DNA of 64,000 nucleotides, from the NCBI GenBank assembly GCA_946499275.1, contig CAMMRL010000005.1, positions 1 to 64,000 of the forward strand, written 5' to 3'. This DNA is from an uncultured Clostridia bacterium. Lineage in GTDB: Bacteria; Bacillota; Clostridia; Oscillospirales; Acutalibacteraceae. Shown here piece by piece: positions 39,621 to 48,654 of this stretch. The notes under the pieces are model-generated. The model was not told the DNA's origin and made no database searches. It was given only the letters and a program-made list of their open reading frames with translations. The position numbers were made by a program, and so were the translations under genes. Numbering within the stretch: position 1 is the first letter of the stretch; every line of letters begins with the position of its first letter.

Positions 39621-39654
39621 AAACGGCCGGTGGAGACTGCTCCACCGTCCGTTT
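39621..39654. terminator. Bidirectional terminator between ypeB and the BofC-like gene
   Basis: AAACGG-C-CGGTGGAG pairs with CTCCACCG-T-CCGTTT around an ACTG loop. It lies between two convergent genes. Confidence 0.65.
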
Positions 39655-39666
39655 AAGCCTCTTCCA

Positions 39667-40158
39667 TCAGCTTGTATAGTCTTCCAGCAAACCGGCGAGC
39701 GTCTGTTCGTCGTAGACAGCGATCCCTTCCTCCAATTTCCGTGGTTCCTCCTCCGGCAACGTAGAGATATACACGTCGTACACCTCGTCCGGGGATATGC
39801 CGTTGGGGGAAAATACCGCCAGTTTGCCTTCCCATTCGCCTAGGATGCACAGCATCGAGGTTTGCGGATGGGTCGTGGCGGCTTCCGACGTGGCAGCACC
39901 GCCCGATACCGCCGGCGGTTCCTCCGCCTGGGCGGGGCGCAGCACCAAAAACAGCAACAGCGTCAACAACAGCGCTGTGACGCCGATCACCGCCGCCGCC
40001 AGGATCTTCGGCGAAGGCGAACCGGGACGGCGGGGATCCCGCATCCTTACCGGTCCGTCGTATTCCCCCTCATGGGGATTGCTGTCCGGCACGCCAGTCC
40101 GGCCGCTCCCGGCCGGATTCCCATAATCCTTCCGATCGTACTCGTTATGATCGTCCAT
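39667..40158 (-). CDS. Single-TM protein with BofC-like C-terminal domain
   Basis: 163 residues from the ATG at 40158 (GGAAAGGGAG). A charged cytoplasmic section, one helix (about 50-72), a Thr/Ala-rich linker and a short domain GEWEGKLAVFSPNGISPDEVYDVYISTLPEEEPRKLEEGI that matches the C-terminal region of BofC, a regulator of sigma-K processing and forespore protease signalling. Similar proteins in Clostridia are only called BofC-like. It is convergent with ypeB, another sporulation gene. Confidence 0.65.
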   Translation of the reverse strand: MDDHNEYDRKDYGNPAGSGRTGVPDSNPHEGEYDGPVRMRDPRRPGSPSPKILAAAVIGVTALLLTLLLFLVLRPAQAEEPPAVSGGAATSEAATTHPQTSMLCILGEWEGKLAVFSPNGISPDEVYDVYISTLPEEEPRKLEEGIAVYDEQTLAGLLEDYTS

Positions 40159-40398
40159 GCTCCCTTTCCTCCCCCAAAAAACATCCGGGGCGGCTTCCAG
40201 CCAAAACGATCCGACGGTAAGCCCCGGCATAAATTATTCTTAAGAAAAAACTCCTTGCCCTGTTATTCTTGACGGTTTTGGGGTAAAATATCCATAAATT
40301 TCTTTTCTCTTGTTCCCTTTGTTTGCCCTTCAGCCAGGGAATTCCAAACCCCATGGTATCCCGTACGCTTTTATCGGGGAATGTTACAGTTTTGATAT

Positions 40399-40427
40399 TT
40401 GACATTTAGGCAACCCTGCTATAAGAT
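40399..40427 (+). promoter_or_regulatory. Promoter of the class A PBP gene
   Basis: TTGACA (40399-40404) with TAAGAT (40422-40427) at 17 bases, or TATAAG at 15. It lies about 50 bases before the gene start. Confidence 0.55.
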
Positions 40428-40477
40428 TAAGTATACGTAATTATACGCACTTTAAAGAAAAGGAGGCCAATGGTAGA

Positions 40478-42877
40478 ATGAAACAACCGGGAAAAACCGG
40501 GGCGTCCGGCACGTCCAAAAAAAGGCAGAAACCCGCCGGCGCTGTAAAGCAGTTCATGCGGAAAAAGCCGGTGCGGATAACCCGCAAAGTACTGGCGTCC
40601 ATCATGAAGTGTATTCTGACCATTTTCCTCATTGGAACAATCACCGCCAGCATCGTGGGCTGCGTGATGGTCGTCTACGTGGTGTCCAGTGTCGACTCCT
40701 CCGTGCCCATTGACCTGGACGACCTCAAGCTCAATGAAAGCAGCATCGTCTACGCGAAGAATTCCGCCGGCGACTGGGAGGAAATCCAGCGTGTGGAAGG
40801 CGCCAACAGCATCTGGACGGATCTGACCGACATCCCCATAAACATGCAGAACGCCGTGATCGCCATCGAAGACAAGCGCTTCCGCGAACACTACGGCGTG
40901 GACTGGATGCGCACCATTTCCGCTTCGGTAAATATGGTATTCCACTTCCGTTCGAATACCTATGGCGGTTCCACCATTACCCAGCAGCTGATCAAAAACA
41001 TTACCCAGGACGACGATGTGAAAATCTCCCGGAAAATCCGTGAAATTTTCCGGGCGATCGAACTGGAGCGGAATACCACCAAAGACCAAATTTTGGAGGC
41101 GTATCTAAACATCCTGCCTTTGTCCGGAAACATCACCGGCGTGGGCGCGGCGGCGAACTACTACTTTGCCAAAGACGTACAGGATTTAACCCTGGCAGAG
41201 TGTGCTTTGATTGCCGGTATCACCCAGAACCCCAGCAAATATAACCCTTATTTACACCCGGATAACATCAAACAGCGCCAGAAGGTCGTGCTGCAGGAAA
41301 TGTACAAAAACGGCTTTATCACCGAGGACGAGTACATCCAGGCGTATAATGAGGAGCTGGTTTTCCGCAGCAACATGCAGCGGGTAGGGATACAGGACTA
41401 TTACGCCGACCAGTTAACCGAGGACGTGATCCACGCCCTGATGGAAAACTACGGCTATACGGAAGACTACGCCACCCAGTTGTATTTTTACGGCGGGTTG
41501 AAGATTTACTCCTGCGAAAATGAGGAACTGCAGAACCGGGTCGCCGCCGTATTCGAAGACGACGCCAACTTTCCCGCCCACTACAAATCCGATAAAGAGG
41601 ATCCCCAGGCTGCGATCGCCATCATCGACTACGACGGCCGGCTGGTCGCCACGGTAGGCGGACGGGGAGAAAAGACCGCCAACCGCGTGCTCAACCGGTC
41701 CACTTACTCGGTACGGCAGCCGGGTTCCGCGATGAAGCCGATCGCCGTCTACACCCCGGCCATCGATATGAACCTGATTACCTACTCCACGATTATGGAC
41801 GACCATCCCATGACGATGGAGGACGGCAGCAAATGGCCCCGGAACGTGGACAATTACTATAACGGGAACGTTACCATAGAATCCGCAGTAAAATGGTCGT
41901 TGAACACCATCCCAGCCAAGCTGATTATGGAACTAACCCCGGAACGGAGCTTTGACTTCCTGACCAACAACCTGCACCTGACCACCCTGGTGAAATCCCG
42001 CGAAGTAGGCGGCCAGATCAAGACGGATATTATCCCCGCCCTCGCCCTCGGCGGCTTGACCGACGGCGTGCGCTGTATCGAGATGGCGGCCGCGTACCAG
42101 ATCTTCGGTAATGGCGGATACTATAACCAGCCGTACACATTTGAAAAGGTGGAGCGTGGGAACGAAGTGATCCTGCAGAATTCCCCCACCAACGTCCGTG
42201 CAGTGGATGAAAACACCGCCTATATCATGAACCAGCTGCTCCAGAAGGTCATCGACGGCGGGCACGGCGCCACAGGCCGTGGGTACGGCGTCAACGGCAT
42301 CACTACCTTCGCCAAGACCGGTACGACTTCCGACAACAAGGACGTCTACTTTGTAGGTGGTACGCCGTACTATGTGGGCGCCTGTTGGTTCGGCTACGAC
42401 AACAACACCGAAATCCGCAACCAGGATACCGGCTATGCTAAGAAACTCTGGCAAAAAGCGATGAACGCGCTGCACCAGGGACTGAGCGACAAGCCGTTCG
42501 AGCATACGGGAACCACGGTGAAGGCCGTGTTCTGCCAGACCTCCGGACTGCTCGCGAACACCGGGTGTTCCAGCACCGGCGTCGGGTATTACAAGCCAGA
42601 CAATGTACCCGGTTACTGCACCGCCCACGGCGGTTCCCCCAATGCGGGGATCGACCCGCCGGCAGGCAGCTCTACCGTTTCGACGGAAGGGACCACCACT
42701 TCCACTTCCGCCCAGGCGACTACCAGCACCACGACGCAGACCCCGGGCATGGAAACCACCACCACGACACAGGAAGTATCCACCACCACGACGGTGGATA
42801 CCACCGAGACGACTACCACCATAACCGATCCGGCCCTTCCTCCGGAGGAGGAGCAGGGGGCCCCTGAAGCTGCATGA
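40478..42877 (+). CDS. Class A penicillin-binding protein (transglycosylase/transpeptidase)
   Basis: 799 residues. Basic cytoplasmic N-terminus, one helix (about 45-70), GT51 domain with EDKRFREHYGVD (about 130) and GGSTITQQLIKN, then the transpeptidase domain with SAMK (about 417), SLN (about 473) and KTGT (about 613). It polymerises and crosslinks peptidoglycan outside the membrane. The last 70 residues are a Thr-rich tail ending DPALPPEEEQGAPEAA, likely exposed in the wall. ATG behind AAGGAGG. Full length for PBP1A-type enzymes. Confidence 0.95.
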   Translation: MKQPGKTGASGTSKKRQKPAGAVKQFMRKKPVRITRKVLASIMKCILTIFLIGTITASIVGCVMVVYVVSSVDSSVPIDLDDLKLNESSIVYAKNSAGDWEEIQRVEGANSIWTDLTDIPINMQNAVIAIEDKRFREHYGVDWMRTISASVNMVFHFRSNTYGGSTITQQLIKNITQDDDVKISRKIREIFRAIELERNTTKDQILEAYLNILPLSGNITGVGAAANYYFAKDVQDLTLAECALIAGITQNPSKYNPYLHPDNIKQRQKVVLQEMYKNGFITEDEYIQAYNEELVFRSNMQRVGIQDYYADQLTEDVIHALMENYGYTEDYATQLYFYGGLKIYSCENEELQNRVAAVFEDDANFPAHYKSDKEDPQAAIAIIDYDGRLVATVGGRGEKTANRVLNRSTYSVRQPGSAMKPIAVYTPAIDMNLITYSTIMDDHPMTMEDGSKWPRNVDNYYNGNVTIESAVKWSLNTIPAKLIMELTPERSFDFLTNNLHLTTLVKSREVGGQIKTDIIPALALGGLTDGVRCIEMAAAYQIFGNGGYYNQPYTFEKVERGNEVILQNSPTNVRAVDENTAYIMNQLLQKVIDGGHGATGRGYGVNGITTFAKTGTTSDNKDVYFVGGTPYYVGACWFGYDNNTEIRNQDTGYAKKLWQKAMNALHQGLSDKPFEHTGTTVKAVFCQTSGLLANTGCSSTGVGYYKPDNVPGYCTAHGGSPNAGIDPPAGSSTVSTEGTTTSTSAQATTSTTTQTPGMETTTTTQEVSTTTTVDTTETTTTITDPALPPEEEQGAPEAA

Positions 42878-42886
42878 TATCATAAA

Positions 42887-42918
42887 AAGGAGCCGCAGAT
42901 TCCTCTGCGGCTCCTTTC
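42887..42918. terminator. Terminator after the PBP gene
   Basis: A 13-base stem AAAGGAGCCGCAG with its complement and a 6-base loop, flanked by A and T runs, between two convergent genes. Confidence 0.85.
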
Positions 42919-42947
42919 GTATTATGGGGCCTTCGGGCATACGGCCG

Positions 42948-43496
42948 TCACAATTCCCCGTCGGCCGTGGTTTCGGTTTCGATCCGTTCGCTGGTGGTGC
43001 TGATCTCGTAGGTAAGGCTGTCCAGGTCGTCATCCGTTATTTTCAGGTATTCGGCGGAGATGTAAAAGGTCATATCCCCATAACCGCCCGCCGGCACATA
43101 AAAGCTCTTGTCGATCTGGTCGGTGGCGGCGACGGCGATCACTTCGTCGTCTTCGTTTTTCAGCGTCACGTCCAGGGTAAGAAGACGGCGGTTGGCGTCG
43201 GCGCCGTTGGACAGCTTCAGTTTCAACGTCAAACCGCCATCGTTGGTGTAATAGGCCTCCGAAATGACGCACTTAACGCCTTCCTCCGACAGTTCCGGCA
43301 TGGCGCCCTGCCGCTGGAAATGGCCGGACCCATCCTTCATCGCCTGCGGTTCGCCGCTTTGCCCGCAGCCGGCCAGGACAAAAAGTGCCGCCGCTATCCA
43401 CAGCAGCGCCACCGCGAGAAGAGCGGCCCGCCACCCTTTCCTTCGTAGAATCCCTTGGTGCACTTTGCCTTGTGTATTTATCCTATGCGCTTTCAT
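42948..43496 (-). CDS. Hypothetical lipoprotein
   Basis: 182 residues from an ATG behind GGAGG. Signal helix (about 24-42) with lipobox LAGC, then an Ig-like beta domain (GVKCVISEAYYTNDGGLTLKLKLSNG...LLTLDVTLKNEDDEVIAVAATDQI...SFYVPAGGYGDMTFYIS), as in several surface DUFs of Clostridia. The fold suggests binding rather than catalysis. Convergent with the PBP gene. Confidence 0.7.
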   Translation of the reverse strand: MKAHRINTQGKVHQGILRRKGWRAALLAVALLWIAAALFVLAGCGQSGEPQAMKDGSGHFQRQGAMPELSEEGVKCVISEAYYTNDGGLTLKLKLSNGADANRRLLTLDVTLKNEDDEVIAVAATDQIDKSFYVPAGGYGDMTFYISAEYLKITDDDLDSLTYEISTTSERIETETTADGEL

Positions 43497-43582
43497 TCCA
43501 TGTCCTCCTTACAAGCCGCTTTTCTTTTTTCGTATGTACTGTCCATCATACAGGAAAAATGCCGATCCGTAAAGCGAAAAGC

Positions 43583-43625
43583 AGGCGGGAAAACCGGAAG
43601 CGTAAACCTCCCGTTCTTCCCGCCT
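43583..43625 (-). terminator. Terminator after the small YtxH-like gene
   Basis: AGGCGGGAA pairs with TTCCCGCCT around a 25-base loop and on the minus strand is followed by GCTTTTCGC. Placed just beyond the stop of 43642-43821. Confidence 0.5.
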
Positions 43626-43641
43626 GCCCTGCCGACGGCCT

Positions 43642-43821
43642 TTAGAACATGCCGGTTACATCGTCCACCAGATCGCCGACGCTGCGCAGCGCCTTGCCCA
43701 CGTTTTTCTTCAGGCTCTTTTTATTCGAGCGCATATACGTGCTTCCAACCGCACCGGCCACGCATCCTACAGCAATGCCCATGCCGATGCCTTTCATAAA
43801 CCCCATAACGCCTTTGGTCAT
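43642..43821 (-). CDS. Small YtxH-like membrane protein
   Basis: 59 residues, beginning MTKGVMGFMKGIGMGIAVGC. One Gly-rich helix (about 5-28) is followed by a basic amphipathic tail (YMRSNKKSLKKNVGKALRSVGDLVDDVTGMF). The ATG is preceded by GGAGGG at good distance. The build is that of YtxH-type stress or spore proteins; exact role unknown. Confidence 0.7.
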   Translation of the reverse strand: MTKGVMGFMKGIGMGIAVGCVAGAVGSTYMRSNKKSLKKNVGKALRSVGDLVDDVTGMF

Positions 43822-44191
43822 CCGTTTTCCCTCCTCTTATCCGAACTTCAGCCATCCAGCAGGACAGGCCGGAACAGCCGGTTCCCGTCCGTTCTGAACT
43901 GCTATTATTGTTTCGCCCAATTCCGTTTTCAAACGGGTAAATTGTTGGAAAGATTGTATTTTGCTGATTAGATAAACAGGAACCACCCTATGAATTTTTC
44001 CAAGTGTTTATAAATCGCTGAAAGTGGCTTGAAATAAGGCTTTTAGCATACCACCCTCATTCTTTTATAACTGTTGGTTTGGGAAAGTTGGCAAATGGTA
44101 ATCCGTGTATGATGTCCGCGGAAGTAAGTGGTAATATAAAATAAGATATGATATAATGTTATTAAAATAGATTGAGTGAAGTGGAAAACCG
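43822..44191. other. Gene-free interval
   Basis: No coding frame with a plausible start or codon use was found on either strand. The right half turns A/T-rich and has a TATAAT-like element just before the next gene, probably part of its promoter (TATAAT near 44152). Confidence 0.4.
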
Positions 44192-44629
44192 ATGGAAATC
44201 GTATCAACAACTCTTTTTAATCCGCAAGTCCTGCAGCTTTTTTCGGAATACGATGACTTTATGATGGATTTTCTTGGCGACGATAAACTGGACTATATTC
44301 GATATAGTGATAATGAAAATATAGAAAATGTATGGACTGCCACAGACGGGAATAGCTCCATAGGGTGTGTCGCTTTTCGAAAAAAAGCCGAGGAAGTCGG
44401 CGAAATAAAACGGCTGTTTATAAGGCAGGCATATCGCGGGCACGGAATAGGAAAACGATTGCTGAAAACAGTAGAAAATCATGCAATAAGCCAAGGTTGC
44501 CATACTCTCTTTTTGGATACCAGAATAACGCTCGAACCTGCGGTTTCTTTATATCGCAACGTCGGATTTACGATAACGTTTCAGGAGGGGCTTTATATCC
44601 AAATGAAAAAGGGGCTACCATGCGGCTAG
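44192..44629 (+). CDS. GNAT family N-acetyltransferase
   Basis: 145 residues. The acetyl-CoA motif RLFIRQAYRGHGIGKRLLKT (about 75-94) and SLYRNVGFTITFQEG mark the GNAT fold. Codon use is A/T-rich, unlike nearby chromosomal genes, which suggests it came in by transfer. Substrate unknown. The sequence upstream is a gene-free A/T-rich promoter region. Confidence 0.8.
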   Translation: MEIVSTTLFNPQVLQLFSEYDDFMMDFLGDDKLDYIRYSDNENIENVWTATDGNSSIGCVAFRKKAEEVGEIKRLFIRQAYRGHGIGKRLLKTVENHAISQGCHTLFLDTRITLEPAVSLYRNVGFTITFQEGLYIQMKKGLPCG

Positions 44630-44831
44630 TGAGGATTACGGGCATAATTTGTCTTTGCCGAATTTTGCTATGATTCGATTCCCCCTGCCTTTTTCTGCAA
44701 CCTATGTTTTTCATATGCGACATTTTTGTCCTGCCGTTTGTTAAACCAATTCCACTATGAACAGCGTACCATACCCGTTGTTTCCGCTTAATGAAAACCC
44801 CAAACGAACCGAGGAAAGGACCGACCGCCAT

Positions 44832-45329
44832 ATGCCGCTTTTGAATATTGTGCTGGTGGAACCCGAAATTCCCCAAAACACCGGCAACATCAGCCGGACC
44901 TGCGCCGCAACCGGCGCGCACCTCCATATCGTGGAACCGATGGGCTTTACCATCGACGACCGGAAGCTTAAGCGGGCGGGGCTGGATTACTGGCATCTCC
45001 TGCATATTACCTACTACAAAAACCTGGACGATTTTTTTGCGCGCAACGCCGGACCGTTTTTTTATTTTACCACCAAAGGGAAAACCATATACGCCGACGT
45101 TTCGTACCCGGACGGGGCTTATCTGGTTTTCGGCAAGGAAACCGCCGGTTTGCCGGAATCCTTGCTGGCCGCCAACCGGGAGCGCTGCGTCCGCCTGCCG
45201 ATGCTGGACGACGATGCGGCCCGCTCCCTCAACCTCTCCAACACCGTGGCGGTCGGCGTGTATGAAGTGCTGCGCCAGTGGGGATTCCCAGCCTTGCGGA
45301 CACAGGGGCACCTCACCGGCGAAGAATAA
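44832..45329 (+). CDS. trmL: tRNA (cytidine(34)-2'-O)-methyltransferase TrmL
   Basis: 165 residues from the ATG at 44832 (GAAAGGAC); an ATG at 44757 has no site and adds unconserved residues. IVLVEPEIPQNTGNISRTCAATG, VFGKETAGLPESLL and LSNTVAVGVYEVLRQWGF are the three SPOUT knot motifs. Methylates the ribose of the wobble base in tRNA-Leu. Length fits the family. A terminator shared with aroK follows. Confidence 0.95.
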   Translation: MPLLNIVLVEPEIPQNTGNISRTCAATGAHLHIVEPMGFTIDDRKLKRAGLDYWHLLHITYYKNLDDFFARNAGPFFYFTTKGKTIYADVSYPDGAYLVFGKETAGLPESLLAANRERCVRLPMLDDDAARSLNLSNTVAVGVYEVLRQWGFPALRTQGHLTGEE

Positions 45330-45433
45330 TCCGGTGGATAAGCTTTCTTCGTTTTTCCTGCCGTTTTTTCCTGCCCCCTTCACCGTGCCTTCAACGTGCG
45401 TCTATGCCGTTTATCCATGGTTTGCACAGGCTG

Positions 45434-45480
45434 AAAAAGCGCCGGCGGGCTGCATTTCGCGGCCCGCCGGCGCTTTTTTC
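45434..45480. terminator. Bidirectional terminator between trmL and aroK
   Basis: A 17-base stem AAAAAGCGCCGGCGGGC with its complement and T6; A and T tracts on both sides. Confidence 0.85.
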
Positions 45481-45508
45481 GGGGAACGGCGGCAATTGCC
45501 GCTGTTCC

Positions 45509-46012
45509 CTATTTTCCTATTGCCTTGATAATGGCCCTGGCCACCGTTTCCGGCGGGTTGTCTGCTTCTACGATATGAGTGGCCGCCGCCCGGTATAAGG
45601 GCAGACGGCGGCTGTACAGCTCCCGCGCCGCCTCTTCCTTATCCGGACGGGCCAGCAGCGGCCGCGTCGTATCCCCCTCCAGCCGGCGGAGAATAACCGG
45701 CAGCGGGACATCAAGCAGCACGACTGCCCCGTTTTCCGACAACGCCGCCGCATTTTCCGGGTCGATCAGCGCCCCGCCTCCCGCGGCGATCACCAGGCCG
45801 TCCCGCCGTCCCAGGGCGGTACAGAGCGCCTTTTCCCTCCGGCGGAACTCCTCCTCACCGAAACGGGCGAAGATTTCGGAAACCGGCATCCCCGCTTCCT
45901 TTTCGATTTCCTGGTCCATATCCAAAAACACCCGGCCGGTCAGCGCGGCGAGCGTTTTTCCGACGGTGGTCTTCCCGCAGCCCATAAAGCCGCAGAGCGT
46001 GATGGAACGCAT
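45509..46012 (-). CDS. aroK: Shikimate kinase
   Basis: 167 residues. P-loop GFMGCGKTT (8-16), DMDQEIE for shikimate binding, GGGA (GLVIAAGGGALI) and the lid RPLLARPDKEEAARELYSRR. Phosphorylates shikimate in aromatic amino acid synthesis. Lies 70 bases downstream of aroE on the same strand, so they form an operon. Confidence 0.95.
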   Translation of the reverse strand: MRSITLCGFMGCGKTTVGKTLAALTGRVFLDMDQEIEKEAGMPVSEIFARFGEEEFRRREKALCTALGRRDGLVIAAGGGALIDPENAAALSENGAVVLLDVPLPVILRRLEGDTTRPLLARPDKEEAARELYSRRLPLYRAAATHIVEADNPPETVARAIIKAIGK

Positions 46013-46082
46013 AACAGAACTTCCTTTCCCCTGCCGGAGCGAATCGTTGCCCCCAGCGGCAGATACGCCGGCTAAAACAATC

Positions 46083-46934
46083 TCAGCCGAAAAGGCGGTG
46101 CATTTCCTCCTGCGCGTCCTGAATCAGGGCCGCTATCGCATCCCCCGTAAATTCCGCCTTGTACCAGATACGGTGCGCGATCGCCGCCTGCCAGACCAGC
46201 ATCGGCATGCCGCCCACAGTTTTGGCCCCGTTCGCCGCCGCGCAGGCAAGCAGCGCGGTCAGGCCGGGGTTGTACACCGCGTCGAACACCGCCGCCGTCC
46301 GGGACAGGACCGTTTTGTCCACCGGCATCGCGTCCGCATGGGGATACATCCCCACCGGGGTGGCGTTGATCAGCAGGGCCAGCTCCCCTTCCAGTTTATC
46401 CAGCGTGGTCAGCTCATAGGATACGGAAGGGACCAGCTTGCGGACGTACTCTTCCAACTCCCGCCCCTGGGAAAGGTCGGCTTCCCGTACCGCGTTGACA
46501 ATCGTGCAGCCGGCAAGGGCCGCTTCGCACGCAAAGGTGCGCCCTACCCCGCCGCAACCGAGCAGCGCCACCCGGCCCTTCAGCGGAATGCCGCCGCCTT
46601 CCAAAGCGGCGAGGAAGCCCTCGGCGTCGGTGTTATAGCCGAAGCAGCCCTGTTCGGTGATATCGATGGTGTTGACCGAGCGATACAGTTCCGCCCGGCC
46701 ACGCAGGCCGTCCAAAAAAGGGATGACCGCCTGTTTGTAAGGGATCGTCACATTCAGGCCGCCCGCTTCGCGGAAAAGGGCAATCAATTCCTCCGACAAC
46801 TGATGGGGAGGGATATCCCGGGGGGCATAGCGCACGGCATGCCCCTGCGATGCAAAAAGGCGGGTATGGATAAACGGGGACATGCTGTGGCCGAGCGGAT
46901 GGCCGATGACATAAAAGGGGGCGGACAGTTTCAT
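46083..46934 (-). CDS. aroE: Shikimate dehydrogenase
   Basis: 283 residues from the ATG at 46934 (AAAGGAG). YVIGHPLGHSMSPFIH is the shikimate-binding start; NVTIPYKQAV has the catalytic Lys; LLGCGGVGRTFACEA is the NADP site; INATPVGM follows. Reduces 3-dehydroshikimate. The start at 46985 adds residues without a ribosome site. Confidence 0.95.
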   Translation of the reverse strand: MKLSAPFYVIGHPLGHSMSPFIHTRLFASQGHAVRYAPRDIPPHQLSEELIALFREAGGLNVTIPYKQAVIPFLDGLRGRAELYRSVNTIDITEQGCFGYNTDAEGFLAALEGGGIPLKGRVALLGCGGVGRTFACEAALAGCTIVNAVREADLSQGRELEEYVRKLVPSVSYELTTLDKLEGELALLINATPVGMYPHADAMPVDKTVLSRTAAVFDAVYNPGLTALLACAAANGAKTVGGMPMLVWQAAIAHRIWYKAEFTGDAIAALIQDAQEEMHRLFG

Positions 46935-47057
46935 AGCGGCGGCTCCTTTCCACCGGGCGGCGCTGGGAAACGCGGCCCGAAACATCCATACGAAAACCGG
47001 CGGTTTTCATCGAAACCGCCCGCTTTTCCGGATTTTCAAAAAAACTTCCAAAAGGTG

Positions 47058-47086
47058 ATTGACAAATCATGGATTTGCTAATAATA
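47058..47086 (+). promoter_or_regulatory. Promoter upstream of acpP
   Basis: TTGACA (47058-47063) and TAATAT (47081-47086) 17 bases apart, followed by a leader of about 125 bases with a small CCGGGGACAGCCCGG hairpin. Confidence 0.65.
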
Positions 47087-47219
47087 TTTTGGTGTACCGG
47101 GGACAGCCCGGAGTTCGGTTTTGGCGCTGGCTGTCGATTGGAATTATAGCACAAAGCCACGCCGCTGTCTATTTGCACAGCGGAAATCATAGTCAATACA
47201 AATGGAAGGATGAAGCTGG

Positions 47220-47447
47220 ATGGTACTCGAGAAGGTAAAGGCGATTCTCAGCAATCAGTTTGATGTTGAGGAGGATTCGATTACCCCGGAAACGAATATC
47301 GCCGATGACCTCGGCGCCGATTCGCTGGATGTTGTGGATATGCTGATGTCTTTGGAGGATGAATTCAACGTGGAAATCCCCGACGAAGAGATCGACCATA
47401 TCCGCACTGTGGGCGAAGTGGTCGCTTATATCGAGGAGCATATGTAG
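47220..47447 (+). CDS. acpP: Acyl carrier protein
   Basis: 75 residues, acidic. GADSLDVVDM carries the phosphopantetheine Ser (residue 35), and the four-helix pattern and length are standard. It holds the growing acyl chain in fatty acid synthesis. ATG behind GGAAGGATGA. It stands alone here, without other fab genes. Confidence 0.95.
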   Translation: MVLEKVKAILSNQFDVEEDSITPETNIADDLGADSLDVVDMLMSLEDEFNVEIPDEEIDHIRTVGEVVAYIEEHM

Positions 47448-47490
47448 GTTTTCCTTTTCTAGATTGTATAATTTGGAACCAACCCTTGTA

Positions 47491-47523
47491 AAAAAGAGCC
47501 GGGATATATCCCGGCTCTTTTTT
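47491..47523 (+). terminator. Terminator after acpP
   Basis: AAAAAGAGCCGGGA / TCCCGGCTCTTTTTT, 45 bases after the stop. Confidence 0.85.
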
Positions 47524-47942
47524 ATTTCGGAGCGAAAGCAGGATACGGATATACACTTTGGGAATAAACCAACGAAAATTATACTATGTGGAAAACTCGG
47601 TGGAAACTGTGAACAAGCGTTCTTGTTTCTGATAAATATCCTTACTGAATAACGAAGGGGAATCTATTCCCTTTGTAAAGAATACGGCTGAAGGATAGGA
47701 CTCATGAAATACCGTTATGGCAGCGCTGAAAAAATCCGCGAGCTCCTGCCAGTGAACGGTATGGCCGGCAAATTCATACCATTTTCCGTACGGAAACAAT
47801 TGCAAGGCATAAACTACCGGGGCAATGCAAGGGCCCCCTCTTTATCCTCTCGAACTCATGTCATAAAATCTATTTTTCTTTTCTGTTTACATAGTTATTG
47901 CAATGAGATATAATAAAATGTAGGAATAAAGGAGGAATCGCT
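47524..47942. promoter_or_regulatory. Mostly gene-free interval with a promoter at its end
   Basis: Short frames exist on both strands (for example 47704-47913 plus, MKYRYGSAEKIRELLPVNG), but they overlap each other and neither is convincing; they may be remnants. TTTACA (47886-47891) and TATAAT (47909-47914) with a 17-base spacer form a good promoter for gene 47943-48548. Confidence 0.55.
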
Positions 47943-48548
47943 ATGCATAAAATCTATTCCTTTTTGCGCCGGCACTGTATTCTCGCAGTGATACTCCAAG
48001 TTATTACCGGGCTGCTGAGCCTGTATTTCCTGTTTTCCACTATAATCGCCACCTCCTGGTTTGCGTGGAACCAAGCGACGAACGTGTTCTATGCCATCAG
48101 CCTCCTTTGCCTATTGGGGCTGACGCTTGCGGTGCTGACCACCGTGATATACGCCCTGAAAAAGCGGGAAAAGCCAAGAGGCAAAGAGCTGGTGTGCCTG
48201 CTTTTATTTTTCCTTTTGAGCGCCCTGCTAGGGTATATCCACAGCGCGTATTTCTCTCCCTCCGGCCGAAGCGCCTACCGTGTCACCGTCGCGGACAAAG
48301 GCAGCGACCCTTACTATTACCTCGTGTTCCAAACCGACGCCGGCGATACGGAGACCCTATACTGCGCCTACCCTGAGTATCTTCTCATGGAAAAAGGCGA
48401 GACCTACCATTCTCTTTCTTATTGTTCCTATTCCTTATTCGGGCGGTCGTTTTCCATCTTAAATTATGCTTTTCCTACTCCCGATGTGCCGGGAACATCG
48501 GGAGACACTATACCCGACACATCGGAAGTAGGAGCCTGCGGCTTGTAG
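47943..48548 (+). CDS. Hypothetical membrane protein
   Basis: 201 residues from an ATG behind AAAGGAGG. Three hydrophobic helices (about 12-38, 47-70, 82-100) and an extracellular beta-rich C-terminal domain (SAYRVTVADKGSDPYYYLVFQTDAGDTETLYCAY). The last 25 residues (FPTPDVPGTSGDTIPDTSEVG) come from an inverted repeat and may not belong to the original protein. No family recognised. Confidence 0.65.
   Translation: MHKIYSFLRRHCILAVILQVITGLLSLYFLFSTIIATSWFAWNQATNVFYAISLLCLLGLTLAVLTTVIYALKKREKPRGKELVCLLLFFLLSALLGYIHSAYFSPSGRSAYRVTVADKGSDPYYYLVFQTDAGDTETLYCAYPEYLLMEKGETYHSLSYCSYSLFGRSFSILNYAFPTPDVPGTSGDTIPDTSEVGACGL
48474..48532. repeat. Nested inverted repeat at the end of gene 47943-48548
   Basis: CCTACTCCCGATGTGCCGGG (48474-48493) matches the complement of 48513-48532 at 18 of 20 positions; inside it CCCGATGT and ACATCGGG (48480-48502) form a second hairpin. 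The two stems compete. There is no T tract after it, so it is not a typical terminator. Confidence 0.6.
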
Positions 48549-48654
48549 CAGAAGGGCGATAACGAAGCATTTATTAAGCGGCCAGGATATTGTATCCTAA
48601 CCGCTTATATGTTATGCTGGATAAAAATCCGGCATATGGTATAGGAGGAAAAAC

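Noticed and set aside
42660-42830. ACC-rich tract as a DNA tandem repeat
   Set aside because: It encodes the Thr-rich tail of the PBP with varied codons and no fixed unit.
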